From NCBI GenBank assembly GCA_020633195.1, contig JACKEC010000022.1:124001-188000 (forward strand): a stretch of 64,000 nt of DNA, written 5' to 3'. This DNA is from Sandaracinaceae bacterium (GTDB lineage: Bacteria; Myxococcota_A; Polyangia; Polyangiales; Sandaracinaceae). The position numbers and the translations under genes are program-made. The first letter of the stretch is position 1. Every line of letters starts with the position of its first letter. Positions 31,631-42,087 of this stretch are shown piece by piece. The notes beneath the pieces are model-generated. The model did no database searches and was not told where the DNA came from. It worked only from the letters and a program-made list of their open reading frames with translations.

Positions 31631-33969
31631 TCCGCGGCGACGGCGGGCTCGGGCGGCAGATCCAGCACCAGGGTCAGCACCTCGTCGAGGCGCGACACCA
31701 GGTGGATCTTCAGCTCGCGCCGGATCTGCTCGGGCAGCTCGTCCAGGTCGGGGGCGTTGCGGGCCGGGAGCAAGACCTCGGTCAGCCCCGCGCGGTGCGC
31801 CGCGAGGCACTTCTCCTTGATGCCGCTGACCTTGAGCACGTTGCCGCGCAGGGTCAGCTCGCCGCTCATCCCGATGTCGGGGCGGACCTTCAGCTGCGTG
31901 AGCATCGACGCGAGCGACACGAACACGGCGACGCCCTGGGCCGGCCCGTCCTTCGGGATGGCGCCCTGCGGGAGGTGCACGTGGATGTCGATCTTCTCGA
32001 AGAAGCTCGGATCGAGGCCGAGCTTCTCGGCGCGGGCGCGGATGTAGGTGAACGCCGCGTAGACGGACTCCTTCATCACCGGGCCGGCGTTGCCGGTGAG
32101 GTGCAGGTTGCCCGAGCCGGGCATCTTCGAGCTCTCGACGAAGAGCAGGTCGCCGCCGCCCGGGGTCCAGGCGACGCCGGTCGAGACGCCGGGCCTGCCG
32201 ACCTTCTCCGCGATCTGGAGGAGGCTCTTGGGCTGCCCGAGCACCTCCTCGATGAACTCCGGCGTGCCGCGCTGCTGCACGTCCTCGCCCTCGGCCATCC
32301 GCACGGCCACGTTCCGGCACACCGCGGCGATCTGCCGCTCGAGGTTCCGGACCCCCGCCTCGCGGGTGTAGCCCTCGACGAGGAAGTCGACCGCGCCCTC
32401 CTCGAACTCGAGCCGCTCGGGGGTGAGCCCGTGCTCGCTGAGCTGCTTCGGGATCAGGAACTGCCGCGCGATCGCCTGCTTCTCGTCCCGCGTGTAGCCG
32501 GCGAGCTCGATCAGCTCCATCCGGTCGAGCAGGGGGCGCGGGATCGTGTCCTTCCGGTTCGCCGTCCCGATGAACAGGACGTTCGAGAGATCGAAGGGGA
32601 CCTCGAGGTAGTGGTCCGAGAAGGTGTTGTTCTGCTCCGGGTCGAGCACCTCGAGCAGCGCGCTCGCGGGGTCACCGCGGAAGTCGTTGCCGAGCTTGTC
32701 GACCTCGTCGAGGAGCATCACCGGGTTGCGGGAGCCGGCCTGCTTGAGGCCCGCGATGATGCGACCGGGGTAGGCGCCGACGTAGGTGCGCCGGTGGCCG
32801 CGGATCTCTGCCTCGTCCTGCACGCCGCCGAGCGCGACGCGCACGAAGTGGCGCCCCGTGGCCCGGGCGATGGAGCGACCGAGGGAGGTCTTGCCCACCC
32901 CGGGCGGCCCCACGAAGCAGAGGATCGGGCCGCGGATGTTGCTCTTGAGCTTGCGGACCGCGATGTACTCGAGGATGCGCCGCTTGATCTCGTCGAGGCC
33001 GTGGTGGTCCTCGTCGAGCACGCGCTTGGCCTCGCCCACGTCGAGCCGGACGGGGGCGCTCTTGCTCCACGGCAGGTCGACCATCCACTCGACGTAGTTG
33101 CGCGCGACCTGGTACTCGGCGCCCGCCGGGTTCATCGAGCGCATCCGCGAGAGCTGCCGCTTGGCCGCCTTCTCGGCCTCCATCGGCATGTCGGCGTGCG
33201 CGATCTTCTCCCGGAGGATCTCGATCTCGTCGTCGTCGTCGGCCTCGCCGAGCTCGCGCCGGATCGCCTTCATCTGCTGCCGCAGGAGGAACTCGCGCTG
33301 CGAGCGCGACATCTCCTCCTGGACCATCGTCGAGATCTCCTTCTTGACCTCGTGGACCTGCGCCTGCCGGCCGACCAGCTCGCCGACCTTGCGGAGACGG
33401 GCGCGCACGTCGAGCAGCTCGAGCACCTGCTGCTTGGCGGCGGTGCCGACGGGGAGGTTGGAGCAGACGAGATCGGCGAGCGCGCCGGCGTCCTGGACGT
33501 TCTCGAGGACGGCGCTGGCCTCGCGGGGGAGGTGCGGCAACAGCTCGAGGAGCGAGCGCGCGCGCTCGCGCAGGTGCGCGGCGAGGGCGTCGATCTCCAC
33601 GTCCTTCACCGGCGGCTCGTGGATGCGGCGAACGGTCGCCTGCATGAACGGCTCGAGCCCGTGGGCCTCCTCGATCTCCATGCGGCAGATGCCCTGCAGG
33701 ACGACCGAGTAGTTGCCGCTGCTGAGCCGGATGACCTTGAGCACCCGCGCCAGCGTCCCGAGCTGGTGGATCTGATCGAAGGTCGGATCCTCGGTCTCCG
33801 CCTGGAGCTGGGCGATCACCCCGATGGTGGGTCGGTCCCGCCCGAAGGACTCCTCGATGAGCCGGACCGATCGCGGTCGACCCACGTTGACCGGCACCAC
33901 CGACGCTGGGAACAGGACGGAGTTCCGGAGGGGAAGGAGAGGGATTCGCTCGGTCCGATCCTCGCTCAT
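31627..33969 (-). CDS. lon: Lon-type AAA+ protease lacking the catalytic Ser
   Basis: A 780-residue Lon of normal length. The N-terminal substrate domain starts IPLLPLRNSVLFPASVVPVNVG; a coiled-coil follows (about 185-270). The AAA+ module has Walker A GPPGVGKT at 354-361, Walker B VMLLDEVDK, sensor-1 region LFIGTAN and an arginine-finger-type PRPLLDRME. The C-terminal domain aligns with E. coli Lon at a constant offset of two, but the catalytic site reads PKDGPAQG: Ala677 stands where Ser679 should be, while the partner Lys720 (Lys722 in E. coli) is kept in IKEK. The ATPase looks intact and the peptidase dead by this route. ATG 33969 gives the standard N-terminus. It overlaps a membrane metalloprotease gene downstream. 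Confidence 0.95.
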   Translation of the reverse strand: MSEDRTERIPLLPLRNSVLFPASVVPVNVGRPRSVRLIEESFGRDRPTIGVIAQLQAETEDPTFDQIHQLGTLARVLKVIRLSSGNYSVVLQGICRMEIEEAHGLEPFMQATVRRIHEPPVKDVEIDALAAHLRERARSLLELLPHLPREASAVLENVQDAGALADLVCSNLPVGTAAKQQVLELLDVRARLRKVGELVGRQAQVHEVKKEISTMVQEEMSRSQREFLLRQQMKAIRRELGEADDDDEIEILREKIAHADMPMEAEKAAKRQLSRMRSMNPAGAEYQVARNYVEWMVDLPWSKSAPVRLDVGEAKRVLDEDHHGLDEIKRRILEYIAVRKLKSNIRGPILCFVGPPGVGKTSLGRSIARATGRHFVRVALGGVQDEAEIRGHRRTYVGAYPGRIIAGLKQAGSRNPVMLLDEVDKLGNDFRGDPASALLEVLDPEQNNTFSDHYLEVPFDLSNVLFIGTANRKDTIPRPLLDRMELIELAGYTRDEKQAIARQFLIPKQLSEHGLTPERLEFEEGAVDFLVEGYTREAGVRNLERQIAAVCRNVAVRMAEGEDVQQRGTPEFIEEVLGQPKSLLQIAEKVGRPGVSTGVAWTPGGGDLLFVESSKMPGSGNLHLTGNAGPVMKESVYAAFTYIRARAEKLGLDPSFFEKIDIHVHLPQGAIPKDGPAQGVAVFVSLASMLTQLKVRPDIGMSGELTLRGNVLKVSGIKEKCLAAHRAGLTEVLLPARNAPDLDELPEQIRRELKIHLVSRLDEVLTLVLDLPPEPAVAAE

Positions 33970-34075
33970 GGCGCGGTGGAGAGTGTCGCGCCTGGCCGCT
34001 GGATCGCAAGCACGCAGTCTGATAGAAACTGGACGCCTGCACCGGGGTGTGCGACACAGGCCTACAAGGTAGGAC

Positions 34076-34279
34076 ATGCAGAAGACGTTCTCACTGCTCG
34101 CTCCGTGTTTCGCCGCCCTCCTCCTCTCCGGATGCAACGCCGCGATATGGGGTAACCTCCTCGTGCTCGGCGTCACCGTGGGGATCTTCTTCGGGACCCT
34201 CGCCCTCGGGCGCAGCACCGCTGCGACCGCGTCGGCGGAGGCTTCCTCCTCCACCCAGTCCACGGGTCGGCCGAGCTAG
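34076..34279 (+). CDS. Small lipoprotein
   Basis: A 67-residue protein with a lipoprotein signal ending in LLLSGC (Cys20). The mature part carries a hydrophobic stretch (LLVLGVTVGIFFGTLALG) and a Ser/Thr/Ala-rich tail. AAGG lies seven bases before the ATG. It is divergent from lon across about 106 bp and 27 bp upstream of the next gene. No function is recognised. Small lipoproteins of this kind could regulate envelope stress, and the shared promoter region with lon is suggestive but unproven. Confidence 0.75.
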   Translation: MQKTFSLLAPCFAALLLSGCNAAIWGNLLVLGVTVGIFFGTLALGRSTAATASAEASSSTQSTGRPS

Positions 34280-34306
34280 CTCCCGCGCTTCCGCGGGGAG
34301 ACCCGC

Positions 34307-35431
34307 ATGAGCCAGGAACCGCCCCGCTTCCGGACCCTCGACGATCTGAGCGCCGCCGAGCTCGAGGGCATCCGCCTCGTCTTGCGGGGGGGCTCGGTCA
34401 TCGACTGGCACCGCCTCAACTTCGCCGAAGAGCGGGAGGCGACCGAGTTCCTCCGGGCCCAGGAGCTCGATCCCGAGCGCCCCGCCGACCGCGCCCGCGC
34501 CGAGGCAGTGAAGAGCGCGGCGATCTCCTACCTGCGGCGCACCTACGACTTCCCGATCCCCAAGCAGGTGGCCGAGAAGGACGTCGGCGAGCTGATGCTG
34601 CTCGCCTCGAGCAAGGGGCATCGGCAGCTCTGCGCCTGCGCGATCTTGAAGGTGATGCACATCATCCATCACCTCGAGGCGCGCGAGCTCCTCTTCATGC
34701 TCCCGATCTCCGACCAGGAGCTCTTCCACCTCGTGGAGCAGAAGGTCTACCGGGTCATCGGGGGGATGCTCGCGCAGGGCTTCCCCATCCTCGAGTTCAT
34801 CGGTGGCCGGAAGAACAAGGACTCGCTGTACACGAAGCTCCTCAGCAAGCCCGAGACGCACGCGGCGCAGATCTACGACAAGCTGCGCTTCCGGGTCGTG
34901 ACGCGGTCGGCGGAGGACATCTTCCCGACCATGAACTACCTGATGCGGCACCTCTTCGCGTTCAACTACGTGGTGCCCCGGGAGAGCACGAACACGCTCT
35001 TCCCCTTCCGCGACTACTGCAACTCCCACCCGCACCTGTCGCAGATGCTGGAGAAGCTTCAGCTCGCGGACGACTTCGAGGAGCAGCAGGGCCTGCTCAT
35101 CGACAACCAGTTCACGGCCAAGAGCTACCGCGTCGTCCACTTCGTGATGGACATGCCGATCCGCGTCCCGCAGGAGGTCATGGACCAGGCCCCGCCCGCG
35201 GCCTGGGCGCTCGGGCAGGTGATCTTCGGACAGGTGGAGTTCCAGGTCATCGACAGGGACACCGAGCAGTCCAACGAGATGGGCGACGCGAGCCACGAGG
35301 CCTACAAGCGTCGGCAGCAGGTCGCCGTGGCCCGCCGGCTCAAGGTGGGCTTGCAGGCCGAGGCGCGGCCTCAGGCGGACGCGCCGCCCGCCCCCGCCCT
35401 CAAGCGACGCCGACGCAAGCCGACGCGCTAG
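34307..35431 (+). CDS. Conserved hypothetical protein, TIGR04552-like
   Basis: A 374-residue soluble protein. It begins FRTLDDLSAAELEGIRLVLRGGSVIDWHRLNF, which I associate from memory with a family found mainly in Myxococcota (TIGR04552); no function is known to me. Other notable parts are KGHRQLCACAILKVMHIIHHLEARELLF, IYDKLRFRVVTRSAEDIFPTMNYLMRHLF and a basic tail rich in Arg/Lys (KRRRRKPTR). The DKLRFRVVTRS segment faintly recalls the DxxGxR-type strand of RelA/SpoT-like nucleotidyltransferases, but no full motif set is present, so I do not call that. It follows the small lipoprotein gene by 27 bp and converges with a kinase gene, leaving only 10 bp between their stops. Confidence 0.85.
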   Translation: MSQEPPRFRTLDDLSAAELEGIRLVLRGGSVIDWHRLNFAEEREATEFLRAQELDPERPADRARAEAVKSAAISYLRRTYDFPIPKQVAEKDVGELMLLASSKGHRQLCACAILKVMHIIHHLEARELLFMLPISDQELFHLVEQKVYRVIGGMLAQGFPILEFIGGRKNKDSLYTKLLSKPETHAAQIYDKLRFRVVTRSAEDIFPTMNYLMRHLFAFNYVVPRESTNTLFPFRDYCNSHPHLSQMLEKLQLADDFEEQQGLLIDNQFTAKSYRVVHFVMDMPIRVPQEVMDQAPPAAWALGQVIFGQVEFQVIDRDTEQSNEMGDASHEAYKRRQQVAVARRLKVGLQAEARPQADAPPAPALKRRRRKPTR

Positions 35432-35441
35432 CCGCTAGCCG

Positions 35442-37961
<2,520 letters not shown>

Positions 37962-38100
37962 TTCATCGACCTCCGACCCGAAGGGTGCACGAAGTCTGCA
38001 CACCCATCAACGACGTAACGCACACGAAGTGAAGTTTGGTGGGCTGGATACCTACATCATGGGGGCTACAGCCCCGGGCTCCCCGGCCCCAGAAATGCGT

Positions 38101-38133
38101 CGAGGGGACCAGCCACCCCGGCCGGTCCCCTCG
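38101..38133 (-). terminator. Hairpin after the lipoprotein gene
   Basis: A perfect 10-bp stem CGAGGGGACC/GGTCCCCTCG around a 13-base loop, 25 bp downstream of the stop of the minus-strand lipoprotein gene. No T-tract is present, as is common at high GC. Confidence 0.6.
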
Positions 38134-38158
38134 CAGCGTCGGTCGAGAGACCGAGTGA

Positions 38159-39196
38159 TCAGAACGTGGCGTCGACGCCGCTGAACGTCAGACCGAGCGA
38201 GACCGCGTCGCAGACCGCCGGGTCGGCGGAGCTCGGGGTCACGTCGGCGACGCTCTCGACGACCGTACGGACGGTGTCCTCGATGCCGGGCATGATCGCG
38301 CTCGCCGCCTCGACGATCGCGTCGACGGTGACGACGCCGCCGATGGAGCCGTTCGTCATCGCCGTCTCGGTGATGTTGAAGCGGACCTGGGCCTGCGTGA
38401 TCATGAGGGTCAGGTTGAAGTCACCCGCCATGATCGAGAGCGGGAGCGACGGGGTGGCGACGCGGAGACGGCCCGCGAAGATGTCACCCTGGACGGGGGC
38501 GCCGAGGGTCATCGTGCTGGTGAAGGTCTGACCGCCCGCGAGGCCGCCGCCGGAGCCCTCCGTCGGCATGCCGCCGCCGGGGACCTCGCCGAGGTGCATC
38601 TGCACCATGACGTTCGAGTCGTACATGAAGTCGTTCACGCCGCTCACCTCGACCATGAGGATGAGCGAGCCCTCGAGGATCTGACGCTGAAGCGTCGCGT
38701 CGAGGCAGCCGGCGGTCATCATGCCGGGGCAGTCGGCGGCGTCGAGGAGACCCTCGATGGTGCCGACGAGGCCCTGGAGCGCGTTGTCGACACCGACGTG
38801 CGAGCTGTCGGTGACCGAGATGAAGTCCTGGTTGAACTCTTCGCAGTTCGCCTCGATGTCGGTCGAGCCGTTGCCCGAGTCGAGACCGTCGACGTTGAAG
38901 CCGGCCGCCTGCGAGCGCTGCGGGCCGTCACCATCGGGATCCGGAGTCGCCTCCGGCAGCGCGACCGTGCCGATGACGTAGGTCAGCGTCCGATCGGCGA
39001 ACCCTTCGGGCAGCTCGATCGTCCGCGCCGCGTCGGTGTTCGCGGGCGTGTCCGTCATGCACGGCGGCGCGGCCCCAGCCGCGCAGTTCTCGTCGCGCGC
39101 CGGGAACGTGAACGTGTTCTCGGACGGCGTCTCGCCGCCGCAGCCGACCATCATGCCGCTGATGGCCAGTACACAAGCCAACTTCTTGGAATCCAT
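38159..39196 (-). CDS. Large lipoprotein, unknown function
   Basis: A 345-residue protein with a lipoprotein signal ending in MMVGC (Cys19). It has an N-terminal stretch with several Cys and PDPDGDGPQ, a central region with FNQDFISVTDSSHVGVDNAL and LQRQILEGSLILMVEVSGVNDF, then an amphipathic all-beta pattern (FAGRLRVATPSLPLSIMAGDFNLTLMITQAQVRFNITE). It ends in AVSLGLTFSGVDATF. The alternation suggests a lipid-binding or beta-sandwich surface protein. AGGAGG precedes ATG 39196. It faces the polyketide operon divergently across about 210 bp. I recognise no named family. Confidence 0.85.
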   Translation of the reverse strand: MDSKKLACVLAISGMMVGCGGETPSENTFTFPARDENCAAGAAPPCMTDTPANTDAARTIELPEGFADRTLTYVIGTVALPEATPDPDGDGPQRSQAAGFNVDGLDSGNGSTDIEANCEEFNQDFISVTDSSHVGVDNALQGLVGTIEGLLDAADCPGMMTAGCLDATLQRQILEGSLILMVEVSGVNDFMYDSNVMVQMHLGEVPGGGMPTEGSGGGLAGGQTFTSTMTLGAPVQGDIFAGRLRVATPSLPLSIMAGDFNLTLMITQAQVRFNITETAMTNGSIGGVVTVDAIVEAASAIMPGIEDTVRTVVESVADVTPSSADPAVCDAVSLGLTFSGVDATF

Positions 39197-39405
39197 CCCA
39201 GTCCTCCTGCTCGTCCGTCGAGCGCCCCACGAGCCGATACCGTGCCCGTAAGCGAGCGCCTTTTAGCACGCGTGAGTTGCGCGCTTCAAGGCGTCCCCCA
39301 CGATAGCCGAGCCGTGGAGGGCCCACATCGTGGGTGGAGAGTGAATCCACCTTACAGTCACCCGTCAATCACGGGCTTGATGCGCTCGACACGTTGGGAT
39401 AAGCC

Positions 39406-40590
39406 GTGGCCGTCGTGGTCATGACCCCGCTCCCCATCACGGCGTGGTCTGCCGTCAACGCCCTGGGACGCTCGACGGCGGACGTCCTCGCGGCTCTCGA
39501 TGAGGGGCGCAGCGGCCTCGGTCCGTCTCCTCTGCCCACGACCATGGAGACCGTCGTGGGCGCGGTTCCTGGCGCGCTCGACCCGCTGCCCGAGGCCCTC
39601 GCGCCCTACGACACGCGGCTCGCCCGCATCGGCTGGCTCGCGTTCCAGGAGGTCCGGCCGGCGCTCGACGCGGCGGTCGCCCGGTGGGGGGCCCACCGCG
39701 TGGCGATCGTCCTCGGGACGAGCACCGGGGGTCTCGAGGAGACCGAGCAGGCGTTCGATCACTGGCTCCGCGAGGGGACCATCCCCTCGAGCTACGACTA
39801 TGAGCGACAGCACAACTTCGCCGCCTTCGGCGAGATGCTCGCGCAGACCAGCGGGGTGACCGGGCCGGTCTACGTCGTCAGCACCGCCTGCTCCTCGAGC
39901 GGGAAGGTGGCCGCGTCGGCGGCTCGCCTGATCCGGATGGGCCTCGTCGACGCGGTCCTCATCGGCGGCATCGACAGCCTCACCCGGATGACCATCCAGG
40001 GCTTCCACAGCCTGGGCATCCTCTCGGGCACGAGCTGCCGCCCGTTCGGCGCGGAGCGCGACGGGATCAACATCGGCGAGGGCGCGGCGCTCTTGCTCGT
40101 CGAGCGCGAGGCGCCGGACGCGCGCGTGGTGCTGCTCGGCGTGGGCGAGTCGGCCGACGCGTACCGGATGAGCTCGCCGGAGCCGACCGGCCGCGGCGCT
40201 CGAGAGGCGATGGAGCGAGCCCTCGCGCAGGCCGGGCTCGGCGCGGGCGACCTCGATCACATCAACGCGCACGGCACCGCGACGCAGCTCAACGACGCCG
40301 CCGAGTCGCTCGCCATCCACGCGCTCTTCGGGGCGAGCGTCCCCGTCACGTCGACCAAGGGCTACACCGGTCACCTCCTCGGCGGGGCCGGGGGGACCGA
40401 GATGGTCTTCGCGATCCACGCGATCCTCGAGGGTCGGCTGCCCGCCACGCTCGGCGCGATGCCGCTCGACCCCGAGGTCGCGATCGACGTCGTGACCGAG
40501 GCGCGCGAGCTCCGCGTCCGCACGGTGCTCAGCAACTCCTTCGCGTTCGGCGGCAGCAACGTCAGCGTCGTCGTGGGAGCCGCGCGTTGA
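39406..40590 (+). CDS. Beta-ketoacyl-ACP synthase (aryl-polyene type)
   Basis: A 394-residue ketosynthase of the FabB/FabF fold. The Cys-His-His triad is complete: the nucleophile Cys in STACSSSG, His in INAHGTATQLND and His in TKGYTGHLLGGAGG. The final SNSFAFGGSNVSVVV is the usual glycine-rich loop. It condenses malonyl-ACP with a growing polyene on the ACP. The immediately following gene encodes a shorter ketosynthase-like protein without the active Cys, so the pair probably forms a ketosynthase/chain-length-factor heterodimer. The GTG start at 39406 is used; ATG 39421 would remove five residues and is almost equally possible. A short inverted repeat (CCCGT/ACGGG at 39361-39375) lies just upstream. 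Confidence 0.92.
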   Translation: MAVVVMTPLPITAWSAVNALGRSTADVLAALDEGRSGLGPSPLPTTMETVVGAVPGALDPLPEALAPYDTRLARIGWLAFQEVRPALDAAVARWGAHRVAIVLGTSTGGLEETEQAFDHWLREGTIPSSYDYERQHNFAAFGEMLAQTSGVTGPVYVVSTACSSSGKVAASAARLIRMGLVDAVLIGGIDSLTRMTIQGFHSLGILSGTSCRPFGAERDGINIGEGAALLLVEREAPDARVVLLGVGESADAYRMSSPEPTGRGAREAMERALAQAGLGAGDLDHINAHGTATQLNDAAESLAIHALFGASVPVTSTKGYTGHLLGGAGGTEMVFAIHAILEGRLPATLGAMPLDPEVAIDVVTEARELRVRTVLSNSFAFGGSNVSVVVGAAR

Positions 40591-41345
40591 GGCCCATCCA
40601 CATCGTCGGCTTCGGCCTCTGGACGCCCGGCTTCCCGGATCCCACGGCCTGGCGTGAGGGCCGGCCCGATCCCGACGTGGTGAAGCCGCCGTGTCGGCTC
40701 GTGAACGCGCGGCTCAAGCGCGGGTCGAGCCGGTTCGCGAACATGCTCGGCGAGGTCGTCGAGCAAGCCGCGACGGCGGCGTCGATCGACGTGACGAAGG
40801 TGCCCACCTTCTACGGGTCGAGCCTCGGCGAGATCGAGACGATGGTGACCCTGCTGCGCATGCTCTACGAGGAGGAGGGCAAGCTCAGCCCCAACCGCTT
40901 CAAGAACAGCGTGCACAACGCGGCGAGCGGCCTGGTGTCCATCGGCACCGAGAACACCGCGTTCTCCACCGCGATCGCGGGCGGCACGCGGAGCTTCGAG
41001 GCGACGCTGATCGAGGCGTGGGCCTACCTCGAGCAGGAGGGGGGCTCGGTGATCCTCGCGGTCGCGGACGACCGCGCGCCGGAGCCGCTCGACGCCCTCG
41101 ACGACCACGAGGCGCTCGCGATCGGGATCGCGCTGGCCCTCGAAGGCGACGGACCTCGGCTCGAGGGCCTCCGCGCGGGCGAGCCCGTCGATCGCAACGC
41201 GAACCTGAGCGCCGCGCTGCGGGCGAGCTGCGCGTCGCCCGGCCTCGAGCTGCTCGACGCCGTGCTGGCTCGCCGCGCCGGGCCGGTCGCGCTGTCTCCG
41301 CTCGGCGGCCCGCAGCTGGTTGCCGACCTGGTCCTGCCGGCGTAG
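40587..41345 (+). CDS. Ketosynthase-like chain-length factor
   Basis: A 252-residue protein corresponding to the N-terminal half of a ketosynthase (PF13723 type), beginning IHIVGFGLWTPGFPDP. The region that should hold the active Cys reads GTENTAFSTAIAGG, with no Cys, and the two catalytic His motifs are absent. Such proteins pair with an active ketosynthase and set chain length; in the aryl-polyene system this is the ApeC role. SVHNAASGLVSIGTENTAFS is the clearest family segment. The TTG start overlaps the previous stop (TTGA), which fits a stoichiometric heterodimer. TTG is the only start that fits, so true length is slightly uncertain. Confidence 0.87.
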   Translation: MRPIHIVGFGLWTPGFPDPTAWREGRPDPDVVKPPCRLVNARLKRGSSRFANMLGEVVEQAATAASIDVTKVPTFYGSSLGEIETMVTLLRMLYEEEGKLSPNRFKNSVHNAASGLVSIGTENTAFSTAIAGGTRSFEATLIEAWAYLEQEGGSVILAVADDRAPEPLDALDDHEALAIGIALALEGDGPRLEGLRAGEPVDRNANLSAALRASCASPGLELLDAVLARRAGPVALSPLGGPQLVADLVLPA

Positions 41346-41354
41346 GCACGCGAC

Positions 41355-42086
41355 ATGGCGGGGGCGAAGCGAGCGCTGATCACGGGGGCGAGCCGAGGGA
41401 TCGGGGCGGCCATCGCGCGCGGCCTGGCCGAGGACGGCTACGCCGTGATCCTCAACTACAGGAGCCGGGACGACGAGGCCGAGGCGGTCCGCGCGAGCAT
41501 CGAGGCCGCCGGGGGCGAGGCGTCGCTCTGCCGCTTCGACGTGGTCGACGGAGCGGCCGCCGAGGCGGCGCTCGAGGGGCTGCTCGCGGCCGACCCCCGA
41601 CCGATCGGGGTGCTCGTGAACAACGCGGGGGTCAACGACGACGTGCCGTTCCCCGCGATGAGCCGCGAGCAGTGGTCGCGGGTGATCACGACCACGCTCG
41701 ACGGCTTCTACAACGTCACGCGGCCGCTCGTGATGCCGATGGTGCGGGCCCGCTGGGGGCGCATCGTGAACGTCGCGAGCATCAGCGGCGTGATCGGCAA
41801 CCGCGGCCAGGTGAACTACAGCGCCGCGAAGGCGGGCCTGATCGGCGCGACGAAGGCGCTCGCGCAGGAGATGGCGAAGCGCAAGGTCACCGTCAACGCG
41901 GTGGCGCCGGGGCCCATCGAGACGGACATGCTCGAGGGCGCGCCGCTCGAGCACATCCTCAAGGCGATCCCGATGCGCCGGGTCGGCACCGTCGACGAGG
42001 TCGCGGGGGCCGTCCGGTTCCTGTGCAGCGACTCGGCCGCCTACATCACCGGTCAGGTGCTCGGGATCAGCGGGGGCCTCGGCTGA
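41355..42086 (+). CDS. 3-oxoacyl-ACP reductase (FabG-type ketoreductase)
   Basis: A 243-residue short-chain dehydrogenase. The NADP-binding motif TGASRGIG is at about 10-17, followed by NYRSRD, which suits NADPH. NNAG occurs near residue 90. The catalytic Ser is in NVASISGVIGN, and Tyr and Lys are in YSAAKAG. VAPGPIETDM and the closing SAAYITGQVLGISGGLG are typical of FabG. It reduces the keto group after each condensation. In aryl-polyene assembly the same step precedes dehydration, but no dehydratase is visible in this locus. Nine bp separate it from the chain-length factor, one base from the next ketosynthase. Confidence 0.95.
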   Translation: MAGAKRALITGASRGIGAAIARGLAEDGYAVILNYRSRDDEAEAVRASIEAAGGEASLCRFDVVDGAAAEAALEGLLAADPRPIGVLVNNAGVNDDVPFPAMSREQWSRVITTTLDGFYNVTRPLVMPMVRARWGRIVNVASISGVIGNRGQVNYSAAKAGLIGATKALAQEMAKRKVTVNAVAPGPIETDMLEGAPLEHILKAIPMRRVGTVDEVAGAVRFLCSDSAAYITGQVLGISGGLG

Positions 42087-42087
42087 G

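Noticed and set aside
31631..32320. Upstream extension of the membrane peptidase frame into lon
   Set aside because: The extension is Arg/Gly-rich out-of-frame lon sequence; GTG 31630 overlaps the lon stop and is the natural start.
29246..34155. Long plus-strand frames across the peptidase and lon genes
   Set aside because: Antisense shadows; the minus strand encodes Walker A/B, Lon and HExxH motifs.
34307..35431. RelA/SpoT-type alarmone synthetase
   Set aside because: Only one short segment is reminiscent; the other synthetase motifs are not found.
39377..39403. Promoter TTGATG...GATAAG before the polyketide cluster
   Set aside because: Spacing is 15 bp, the -10 is poor and it would end three bases before the start codon.
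40587..41345. Broken (pseudo) ketosynthase
   Set aside because: Loss of the active Cys and shorter length match the known chain-length-factor family, and it is tightly coupled to an intact ketosynthase gene.
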